A DNA stretch of 64,000 bases. Source: a virus. The translations under genes and the position numbers were made by a program. Positions 1-7,017 of the stretch are shown piece by piece. Under the pieces are notes generated by a model that saw nothing but the letters and a program-made list of their open reading frames with translations, was not told where the DNA came from and made no database searches. The DNA is taken from the IMG/VR virus record IMGVR_UViG_3300028883_000049, positions 1 through 64,000 of that record, one strand, 5' to 3'. How positions within the stretch are numbered: position 1 is the stretch's first letter; every line of letters begins with the position of its first letter.

Positions 1-210
1 ATGGAAACAATTGGCCAATGGTCAACATTATTAGTTTTTCTCGCAGCTCTTGCCCTTTTTATTGCGACAATATTGGTGCCGATTTTCGTTATACTGATCT
101 ATTTCAAACTGAACGAAATCCACGCCTTTCTTCGGCGCGCGGCTATAAGCCCGGAGAAACAAAAGCAGATCGAAGAAAAGCTTGATCAGTACCGCAGAAG
201 AAAAAAATAG
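1..210 (+). CDS. small membrane protein, 69 aa
   Basis: Unrecognised small protein. Residues about 8-36 form one long hydrophobic segment, followed by a basic, helical cytoplasmic-type tail ending in RRRKK. The ATG is the first base of the window, so an upstream start or RBS cannot be judged. It is followed at 43 nt by the serine-protease-like gene on the same strand, so the two may be co-transcribed. A 9-codon ORF at 223 lies between them. Host or mobile-element origin is not clear. Confidence 0.55.
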   Translation: METIGQWSTLLVFLAALALFIATILVPIFVILIYFKLNEIHAFLRRAAISPEKQKQIEEKLDQYRRRKK

Positions 211-264
211 GAGGGGGGACATCATGAAAAAAATAATCTTTATTAAAAAATAATGGAGGCGGGA

Positions 265-1314
265 ATGTCTGAAGAAAATCTGCTCAGTCAATATAACGGC
301 GATGTTTACTTATATTACGGCGATATAAACAGAAAAGGATACAGCTCTCTCTCTCAACTTTTCGAAAATAAAACCGAAAAAAAACAAAAAGCCTGCCTTG
401 TCCTTGTGACGCTTGGAGGGGATCCAAACGCTGGATACCGCATAGCCAGAGCAGCAAACCACCATTATAAAAACTTTGAAATTCTCATACCTGACATTTG
501 TAAATCAGCCGGGACTCTTGTCTGTATCGGGGCTAAACGTTTAATCTTTGGTGACCGAGGAGAGTTAGGACCCCTTGATATTCAACTATCAAAACCAGAT
601 GAAATGTTCGAAAACATGTCTGGTCTTGATATTTTACAAGCGATCAGCGCACTTGAGACAGAACTCCTAGATTCATTCAGACGATATTTTGTCGACATTC
701 GTGCCGGAAGCCAGATTAAGACAAAAACGGCAGCAGAGATTGCCACTAAACTTGCTGACGGGTTTATCGCCCCAATCGCATCAAGAATAGACCCAGTAAC
801 TCTTGGCGAACACCAAAGAGCAATGCAAATAGCCTTTGAGTATGGAGAACGCCTGGAAGAAATGGCCGACTCATTAAAGGAGAACGCGCTTCGCACCCTT
901 GTTGGCGACTATCCTTCTCACGGTTTTGTCATCGACAGAAAAGAAGCCGGAACATTGTTCAAGAATGTTTCATCTCCTGACGAAACAACTATCGACATTT
1001 ACAACATGTCCCGTGATATACTCGAAAGAGAACGATATCCGGATCCAGTTATTGTTATTGATTTGATCGATCTTTTAACAACCCATGGCAACTCTTTGCC
1101 ACAGGAGGAAGGAAATGAAAAAGATGGTCCTCATGACAGAGGAGAAGAGGGAGACGTCCAGGAGGATGATGGAATCGCAGCTGTCCAAAGCGAGACAAAT
1201 CAGCCGGATGGCATCATCGAACAACCTGGCAACGAGCATGTCGAAAAGCAAGCAAGCACCGACAATCAAGGTAACGAGCACAACCAAGACAAAGAATTAA
1301 AAAAAGCAGAATAA
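265..1314 (+). CDS. SppA/SDH-type (ClpP-fold) serine protease-like protein
   Basis: 349 aa. The core (about residues 35-230) resembles the serine dehydrogenase proteinase/SppA family of ClpP-crotonase-fold enzymes: a LVTLGGDPNAG segment corresponds to the oxyanion strand and CKSAGTLVCIGA holds the likely nucleophile Ser. Related proteins act as membrane-associated peptidases. No transmembrane segment is seen here, but the preceding gene could supply one. The C-terminal 90 residues are acidic and low complexity. I start at 265, not the in-frame ATG at 253, because GGAGG at 255-259 is correctly spaced for 265. A rho-independent terminator follows directly. Exact substrate unknown. Confidence 0.7.
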   Translation: MSEENLLSQYNGDVYLYYGDINRKGYSSLSQLFENKTEKKQKACLVLVTLGGDPNAGYRIARAANHHYKNFEILIPDICKSAGTLVCIGAKRLIFGDRGELGPLDIQLSKPDEMFENMSGLDILQAISALETELLDSFRRYFVDIRAGSQIKTKTAAEIATKLADGFIAPIASRIDPVTLGEHQRAMQIAFEYGERLEEMADSLKENALRTLVGDYPSHGFVIDRKEAGTLFKNVSSPDETTIDIYNMSRDILERERYPDPVIVIDLIDLLTTHGNSLPQEEGNEKDGPHDRGEEGDVQEDDGIAAVQSETNQPDGIIEQPGNEHVEKQASTDNQGNEHNQDKELKKAE

Positions 1315-1323
1315 CTATCTCAG

Positions 1324-1356
1324 GCCCCGTCTGCAATTAGCAGATGGGGCTTTTTT
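1324..1356 (+). terminator. rho-independent terminator
   Basis: An 11-bp stem (GCCCCGTCTGC / GCAGATGGGGC, one G-T wobble), loop AATTA, then six T. It ends the protease transcript just before the serine recombinase start. Confidence 0.9.
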
Positions 1357-1365
1357 GTTGAGCAC

Positions 1366-2850
1366 ATGACTGCAGCTATCTACATCCGCAAATCACGCGA
1401 GGACAAAAATAAACCCGCGCACCGGCTCACCGTGCAACGCCAACAACTGCCGGACTATGCCATGGCCCAGGGCTGGACACCGATCGTTTACGACGATGGC
1501 CACGCGTCGGCCGCCAGGGGCAAAACCGAGGACCTGGAAGAGCGCAATCGCCTCGAAGCCGACATCAAAGCCGGAAAAATAAACATCATCCTGACCATAG
1601 AACTGTCGCGCCTATCCCGCGATGACTCCATGCAAGACTATACCGCCTGGTTGCACCTGTGCAGCCAGCATAACGTCAAACTGGCGACCATGAGTCGCAC
1701 TCTGGACCCGGCCCAGCACAGCGACTGGATGTTGCTGCTTATGGAAGGGGGATTTTCCAGCGTCGAAATGAAAGTTCTGCAAGGCCGCATGGCCGAAGGG
1801 AGAAAACAGGCCATCCGCTCAGGGAGATACATCTGGGGCAATCCACCGACCCCGTATGTCAAAAATCCCGCAACCGGGGCCATAGAAATTGACCCAGATC
1901 AACGAACACAGGTCGACGCGATACTCACCATGGCCGAAACCATGAGTGTCCACCGCATCGTCCAGCAAACAGGATTGCCCCAGATCAAAATCCGGCGCAT
2001 GATCAGCGATGACCGCCTGCTGTTTTACCTGGGGAAGATCCTCGATCCGGACAGCGGAGAAGAAATCGACGGCCAATGGCCGCCCCTGATCGATGCCGAT
2101 CGAGCCACCACTATCAGGCAGGCCAGGCGCACCCGCAAACCCTACGGCAAAAACCGCGAAGCCGGAGGCCTGCTATCCAACCTGGACGGCCTGCTGCAAT
2201 GCGGATACTGTGGTCGTACCGCCAAAGCCTGGCGTAACAGCCGGATCAAAAACGACGGCACCCGCAACAACTATTACGGCTGCAGCCACAGCTGCCAGAA
2301 ATCGCGCCTGGTGCAACAGAAGATCATCGATGACAAAGTTATCACCAACCTGCTCGGCACACTCAAAAAAACCGATCACCTGGCCGAGGCCTGGACCAAA
2401 AACAACACCGCCGGCGATATCCCCGGACAGCTCGCCGCGATCGACAGCGAAGAAACCGACCTGCTCGAAAAAAAACAACGCCTGATCCAGGCCATCACCG
2501 AAGGCGTGATCAGCTTCGCCGACGCCAAAAACACCCGGCAACAGATCGAAAACAACCTGTCAGCCCTGCAGCTGCAACGCCGAAAAATACAAGCCAGCAG
2601 ACAACCAGAACCCGACTGGCATGATCTTCAGAAACGCGCCGCCAAATGGCCGCTGATGACCGAAAAAGAACAACGCGACTTCCTGCAGATTAACCTCGCC
2701 GAGATCCGCATTTATTACAACTATGCCCTGGTCAGCTACCGCTATCCCCGAACCCTGGACGGAAATCAAACCGCCCGGGTCCACCTTCCGGAGCCATACA
2801 AACCATCAACCAGAAAGCCCCGCGCTACAAACCGCAACACAGCGAAATAA
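1366..2850 (+). CDS. large serine recombinase (site-specific integrase)
   Basis: 494 aa. N-terminal resolvase domain (about 1-150) with the catalytic-serine motif YIRKSRED near residue 9 and ELSRLSRD around residue 83. A recombinase domain follows (about 155-265), then a zinc-ribbon with CGYC and CSHSC near residues 278-312, then a coiled coil (about 350-420). The length and order are those of phage-type large serine integrases that recombine attP and attB without long arm sites. It sits at the left of the prophage-like region, beside a tRNA remnant, so it probably belongs to the resident element and not to the phage carrying the tyrosine integrase at 35 kb. No strong RBS is visible. Confidence 0.88.
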   Translation: MTAAIYIRKSREDKNKPAHRLTVQRQQLPDYAMAQGWTPIVYDDGHASAARGKTEDLEERNRLEADIKAGKINIILTIELSRLSRDDSMQDYTAWLHLCSQHNVKLATMSRTLDPAQHSDWMLLLMEGGFSSVEMKVLQGRMAEGRKQAIRSGRYIWGNPPTPYVKNPATGAIEIDPDQRTQVDAILTMAETMSVHRIVQQTGLPQIKIRRMISDDRLLFYLGKILDPDSGEEIDGQWPPLIDADRATTIRQARRTRKPYGKNREAGGLLSNLDGLLQCGYCGRTAKAWRNSRIKNDGTRNNYYGCSHSCQKSRLVQQKIIDDKVITNLLGTLKKTDHLAEAWTKNNTAGDIPGQLAAIDSEETDLLEKKQRLIQAITEGVISFADAKNTRQQIENNLSALQLQRRKIQASRQPEPDWHDLQKRAAKWPLMTEKEQRDFLQINLAEIRIYYNYALVSYRYPRTLDGNQTARVHLPEPYKPSTRKPRATNRNTAK

Positions 2851-2950
2851 CATCACTTTTAATACTTCATCAAAAAAGACCAAAAACCATTTGTAGCCAC
2901 AAAAACAAAAAAAACCAACAACTTAAAGTAGTTGATGGCTTTATGATCTA

Positions 2951-2989
2951 AATCGAGCTCTCACGCTCTACCAACTGAGCTAAGAGGGA
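2951..2989 (-). other. tRNA 5'-half remnant
   Basis: On the minus strand, TTAGCTCAGTTGGTAGAGC matches the D-arm of bacterial elongator tRNAs and is preceded by an acceptor-like stretch. The sequence then stops resembling a tRNA in the anticodon arm, and no T-arm follows. I read it as a truncated tRNA or former attachment-site scar beside the serine recombinase. The remaining 2850-3135 interval is AT-rich and contains inverted TTTTGGCTACAAA-type repeats but no gene. Confidence 0.4.
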
Positions 2990-3135
2990 AGATCATGTGT
3001 CCGCTAAGTGTTAGCCTTTACTGCTTTTTTAACTGTTTTTTGGCTACAAAATCAGCCAAAAACAGGGCAAAAAAGGCTGTAGCGGAAACGCTGGAAAGTT
3101 ATATCTGAGCGTGGCTTGCGTGTCAATAAAAATTA

Positions 3136-3834
3136 TTATTCCAGCAGAGCAATATAGTCATCGATGCTGTGATCTTTGATGCTGTCGCCCCATTTGAAGC
3201 GGGTTATATTTTGCCAGATCTCGCCAAAACCGTACCACCAGGGCGGGGCGATCACCTGGCCGCCTTGTCCTGACCCGTCGAACCAGACCGGCTGGTCGAC
3301 ATGACGCCAGCGCAGCATTGTCGGCACACGACAAACAAGATCGCTGTCATTGATAAGGCGATAGCTGCGACCCTCAAAAACAGCATTATACGCCGCGGCA
3401 AATTTGCGATCACCGACGCGCGGGCTGCCGAAGGTATAGACCGCTGCGATATCAAATCCCTGGCGATCGAGATCGAACGCCGCAACTGTTGCCAGTGCCG
3501 CGCCCAGGCTGTGCCCGGTGATAACGATATCAGCCTGGCCAGCCAGGTCATTGACGTGGCCCAGGACATGCCGGCGGATCTTCTGATAAGCTCGATAAAA
3601 GCCCTCATGAACCCGATGCCCGTTGAAGGTGATTTTTTTGACGTTGGCATCGGTGATCCAGTCGCGCAGCGACGTTGTCCCGCGAAAAGCGATAAACAAC
3701 CGACCCGCAGACCGAGTGATAACCGCTTCCGTTTCATCGCAGGCCAGGAAAACATAGCCAGGATCGCGGCGGCTGTCCGCATAAGCCAGCTTTGATGCCA
3801 TGGCGCATTGAAGCGCGAGTTCTTTATCATACAT
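3136..3834 (-). CDS. class 3 lipase-like alpha/beta hydrolase
   Basis: 232 aa, Lipase_3 family by motif. RGTTSLRDW is the oxyanion-side segment and GHSLGAALA the nucleophile elbow. A likely Asp lies in NDSDLVCRVP and a catalytic His in DHSIDDY near the C-terminus. It probably hydrolyses acylglycerol or phospholipid ester bonds. No signal peptide. It lies on the minus strand downstream of a lipoprotein gene and a zinc-ribbon gene, at the end of what looks like a late operon belonging to the left flank. Lipases of this family occur in phage lysis or late regions, so an envelope-directed role is possible but inferred. Confidence 0.82.
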   Translation of the reverse strand: MYDKELALQCAMASKLAYADSRRDPGYVFLACDETEAVITRSAGRLFIAFRGTTSLRDWITDANVKKITFNGHRVHEGFYRAYQKIRRHVLGHVNDLAGQADIVITGHSLGAALATVAAFDLDRQGFDIAAVYTFGSPRVGDRKFAAAYNAVFEGRSYRLINDSDLVCRVPTMLRWRHVDQPVWFDGSGQGGQVIAPPWWYGFGEIWQNITRFKWGDSIKDHSIDDYIALLE

Positions 3835-3861
3835 TTATCAACCCCGCTTTCAGGTCAGGAT

Positions 3862-4143
3862 TTACTGCCCGGCCGACAGGCCCCGGATCAGCGCGCCGGT
3901 CAGTGCGTTGGCCAGCTCGGTATCGCCGCGGCTGTTGTCCGCCCCTCCTGTTGCCCCGCAGGCCTGCCCCGTTGCCGTGTCAAAAGCCTTAAACGCCGAT
4001 GTATAGCTGGCCTTGCACAGCGTTCCGTCAGGCTGTGCTGTTTCGACGCTGAACGATGCGCATCCTGAGAGCATGACGACAGCCAAGCAAAAAACCAAAA
4101 AGACAAAGAGCGCGCGCTGATATTTTTTTATCAATGATTTCAT
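3862..4143 (-). CDS. small lipoprotein, 93 aa
   Basis: Typical lipoprotein signal: basic N-terminus, hydrophobic core (about residues 10-26) and lipobox LSGC, with the lipidated Cys near residue 28. The mature part is short and alanine/glycine rich and resembles no family I know. The ATG overlaps the stop of the preceding zinc-ribbon ORF, so the two are translationally coupled. An outer-spanin-like role in lysis is conceivable from size and position but is not shown. Confidence 0.7.
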   Translation of the reverse strand: MKSLIKKYQRALFVFLVFCLAVVMLSGCASFSVETAQPDGTLCKASYTSAFKAFDTATGQACGATGGADNSRGDTELANALTGALIRGLSAGQ

Positions 4144-4256
4144 CGTGTTTTACCTCTCTTTATGGCCGGTTTATATCGGACACACTGGTCATTAGGGCAA
4201 CTGCCATCTTCGGGTCTTAAAGTATGTCCACATTCTGGGCAGCGAAAATCGATCAT
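4140..4256 (-). CDS. 38-aa zinc-ribbon protein
   Basis: Small ORF with CPEC near residue 6 and CPNDQC near residue 20, a compact zinc-ribbon arrangement. Its TGA overlaps the ATG of the lipoprotein gene, as usual in phage operons. The RBS is weak. No function can be assigned. Confidence 0.5.
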   Translation of the reverse strand: MIDFRCPECGHTLRPEDGSCPNDQCVRYKPAIKRGKTR

Positions 4257-4269
4257 AATCCATCCAAAC

Positions 4270-4297
4270 TTGACAACTGCCCATCCTGCGATAATGT
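4270..4297 (+). promoter_or_regulatory. sigma70-type promoter for PEP-CTERM gene, copy 1
   Basis: TTGACA (4270-4275), 16-nt spacer, TAATGT (4292-4297), 37 nt before the gene start. Just downstream, GTGTAA-N9-TTACAC (4296-4316) is a possible operator. The corresponding promoter of copy 2 (60000) is related but diverged. Confidence 0.65.
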
Positions 4298-4334
4298 GTA
4301 AATTGAACTGTTACACTCACGAATGGAGGGGCTT

Positions 4335-5021
4335 ATGCGCACGATTATTTCCCTGTTTCTACTGCTGTCCGTTGCATCCGTATCCCATGCCGCTGTGATC
4401 GATGGCGTCCCGTCATGGCAAACAAACGGCGGGGCAGGGGCCGGAGCGCTGCAAATCCTCGGCTGGTACGATCTTCACGGCTACGACAACCTGTTTGCCG
4501 CCGAAGGCGAAAATATCTACACCCAGGGCGCTCTGCTCGCTGAACTCCAGGATTTCGACAGCTTCCTCAACATCAATCAATGGGGCGGCGTCGATGGCCG
4601 GGACATTCCCCCGGCTGTCGAGGACTTTGCAGCGTTCAAGGGCTACAACTTTGCCGCCGAATACATCACCTTTTTCTTCTTTTCCTTTGAAGATTTCATG
4701 GCCGAAATTGACGCTGGACGCCCGGTCAGCATTACCACGGACAACACCGAAACAGGATTTATCCCGATTGAAGTGGCAGGTGTCGGCTATGACATGATCG
4801 ACGGAGTTCCTCATTATGGGTTTATTTCCTCTCTCACTGGGCTGACCGATATCATCTGGAAACCATGGATCGAAGGATCGACCGAGTACGCTTGGGGAGT
4901 CACGGACGTCATGACCATCGCTCCACAAGCCGCCCCGGTCCCTGAACCATCGACCGTACTTCTGTTCAGTGTTGGAATCATTGGATTGTCCCTCCGATGG
5001 AGACTGCGCCAACCTTCTTAA
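4335..5021 (+). CDS. secreted PEP-CTERM protein (moron), copy 1
   Basis: 228 aa. Sec signal peptide at residues 1-19 and a C-terminal PEP-CTERM signal: VPEPST, a hydrophobic helix, then an Arg-rich tail. Host exosortase would be expected to process it and release it to the cell surface or exopolysaccharide. The middle (VPSWQTNGG...LQILGWYDLHGYDNL, and VPHYGF) looks like a C39-type papain fold, but the position where CGPTA-like active-site sequence is expected reads GGAGAGA, so it would be inactive. Start at 4335 with GGAGG upstream. It is the only plus-strand gene inside the late block, has its own promoter, and overlaps the 3' end of the convergent fibre gene by 44 nt. Confidence 0.8.
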   Translation: MRTIISLFLLLSVASVSHAAVIDGVPSWQTNGGAGAGALQILGWYDLHGYDNLFAAEGENIYTQGALLAELQDFDSFLNINQWGGVDGRDIPPAVEDFAAFKGYNFAAEYITFFFFSFEDFMAEIDAGRPVSITTDNTETGFIPIEVAGVGYDMIDGVPHYGFISSLTGLTDIIWKPWIEGSTEYAWGVTDVMTIAPQAAPVPEPSTVLLFSVGIIGLSLRWRLRQPS

Positions 5022-7017
5022 ATGTTCTTTCCGTCAACGTAATCGAATCGCTCAAACTGGATGATATGTTGTTAGCAGCATCCATCGCCCAGGCGTAAAG
5101 GGTTTTGCTGCCATAGCTGGAAAATGTGTAGCTGGTCTGTGCGCTTGATTGCCAGTCTGGATCTGATGTGCTCGGAGTTGTGGCTGATTCGTTCAGGAGG
5201 TAGTCAGTCACTGCGACATTATCCGTTGCAGTGAAGGTGTTGACTGAAACGGTTAAAGATGATCCAGTGGCCGGAATGTCGAATGCTGTGACTGTCGGGT
5301 CTGTTGTGTCTGCGCTCTCATTGACCGCCCAAACACCAAGCTCATCTATCCACATTGACTCTGATACTGGAGCACCGTCACCAATATAAGGGGCAAGGGC
5401 TATTTTGTCCCATGTTGCCCCTTCATATTCGCCAGCGGCGTATAGGACACTCTCGCTCTCAATCGCTAAATCTTCGTCTACCCAAAGACGCATAATTCCA
5501 TCAAAATTAGCCGTCCCAGATGTAAAAGTATTCAACTTTATGTAGGATGTGATTTTTGTCCAAGTGTTTGCAGGGATGCTTACGCTGCTGGATTTCCATG
5601 TGTTTGCCGAATACCAGCCACCTGAAGAATAACAACTTCCAGAGGTTGCCCCTGTTTCTGCATACGGTGTATTACACTGATTTGCAGACCTGGCTTCTGT
5701 TACAGAGGTCAAATCTTGTGGCGGTGTGCCTTCAGTGTCATTTACTCTCATCATGTCTTGATGAGCGATCTGAGGGTAATTTGTATAAGGGCTGCTAGTA
5801 TCTGCAAGCGCTTCAAAATAAAGATTACTGTTCGACCCTGCAAAACCCTGATAGGCCGTATCATCAGAAGATAGCACATGTATTAAGTGCGGGTGATACG
5901 CTTGCCCTGATCCTTGCCAGCCAGTATCATATTTAACATAGTATTCAATCAAAAATTCGTCTGTTTCGGCAGACAGATTGTTTCTGATTGCACTAAACCC
6001 TGTTGGCTGCGTCGCAGAGCTTGCCCACGTCCATTTCAGAGCATTACCTGAATAGCCACCAGCCTCTGTGCCTGTCGATGTTGTCCCATCGTACCAACTG
6101 CGACTTGTCCAGCTATCATCCTCGAAGGATTCAGAAAATAGACTTGTTCCTTTAGTCGGTATTGTTGTTAGAGGCCCAATCCTTCCGGTTGCCGATATAG
6201 CATAGTCATCAAAATCAACAGGATTACATCCAGAACCATCTAATATCCACTCTTGGTTTGATCCGAGAAGGATTCCAGAAATACCAGTCACGGAAAAACT
6301 ATCTCCACCAAAGTCAACACTTTGCTCATCAATGATCTTGGTGTCATCTATCCACATTTCAGCAATGCCATCTGTTCCGTCCGTATCTATCTTTATATGT
6401 GCCTCGTAATAATGCCATTGACCATCGCCCTCTAAATCACTATTATTCATGACGGTCGCCCAACCCTGTGAAGATGTTGGGTTTGTCACCGATCCCATCC
6501 CCTGCTTTGCAAAGACAAAACCATCAGCACCAGCCCACTCAACAATGACTTCAACGTCAGTTGAGAGTGGATACAAATCAATATAAAGGAGTTTGTCGTA
6601 ATGTAAACCACTGTTTGGATCCCATTGTAGGGATGTTGGAAACTTCATGTACCACCTCACCCAAATCTCGTCTGGGTGGTCATCAAGAAGTACATACAGC
6701 CCCCCGCTACCATCGTTAGACCCTTGTGGACTACCACCATCACCATACCAGTGCCGTTGGCCTAACCCACCACTACCGTTAGGGTTGTTTGCCGAAGAGG
6801 TTATTTGTTCATAATTTCCGCAAGAGTCTGGCTGCCCAAGTGCTTCCTGAACTCCACCACAATCAATGGGGTTTCTATAATTTGGATCGCTCTCGTCTTT
6901 TGTCCACTCCGTACACTCAGTTTCATCGAAACTTGTTGACCACGGCAAGGTGACGCCAGCAAAAACTGTAAACGGGAAAAATAGCAGTATCAAATATATG
7001 AGAGCTTTATTCAGCAT
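4978..7017 (-). CDS. secreted/virion jellyroll protein, copy 1
   Basis: 679 aa. A predicted Sec signal peptide (residues 1-20, ending VFA) precedes two concanavalin-like (LamG/polysaccharide-lyase-type) beta-jellyroll regions, about 30-270 and 295-560. An Ig-like segment around 570-670 contains the DNVAVTDYLLN pattern. Likely carbohydrate binding or degradation. The gene lies directly after a fibre-like gene and overlaps it by a few nt, as expected of a tail-fibre or receptor-binding module. The signal peptide is odd for a virion protein. ATG 7017 is preferred over TTG 7026 because the GGGG ribosome site fits it. Confidence 0.65.
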   Translation of the reverse strand: MLNKALIYLILLFFPFTVFAGVTLPWSTSFDETECTEWTKDESDPNYRNPIDCGGVQEALGQPDSCGNYEQITSSANNPNGSGGLGQRHWYGDGGSPQGSNDGSGGLYVLLDDHPDEIWVRWYMKFPTSLQWDPNSGLHYDKLLYIDLYPLSTDVEVIVEWAGADGFVFAKQGMGSVTNPTSSQGWATVMNNSDLEGDGQWHYYEAHIKIDTDGTDGIAEMWIDDTKIIDEQSVDFGGDSFSVTGISGILLGSNQEWILDGSGCNPVDFDDYAISATGRIGPLTTIPTKGTSLFSESFEDDSWTSRSWYDGTTSTGTEAGGYSGNALKWTWASSATQPTGFSAIRNNLSAETDEFLIEYYVKYDTGWQGSGQAYHPHLIHVLSSDDTAYQGFAGSNSNLYFEALADTSSPYTNYPQIAHQDMMRVNDTEGTPPQDLTSVTEARSANQCNTPYAETGATSGSCYSSGGWYSANTWKSSSVSIPANTWTKITSYIKLNTFTSGTANFDGIMRLWVDEDLAIESESVLYAAGEYEGATWDKIALAPYIGDGAPVSESMWIDELGVWAVNESADTTDPTVTAFDIPATGSSLTVSVNTFTATDNVAVTDYLLNESATTPSTSDPDWQSSAQTSYTFSSYGSKTLYAWAMDAANNISSSLSDSITLTERTFKKVGAVSIGGTIQ

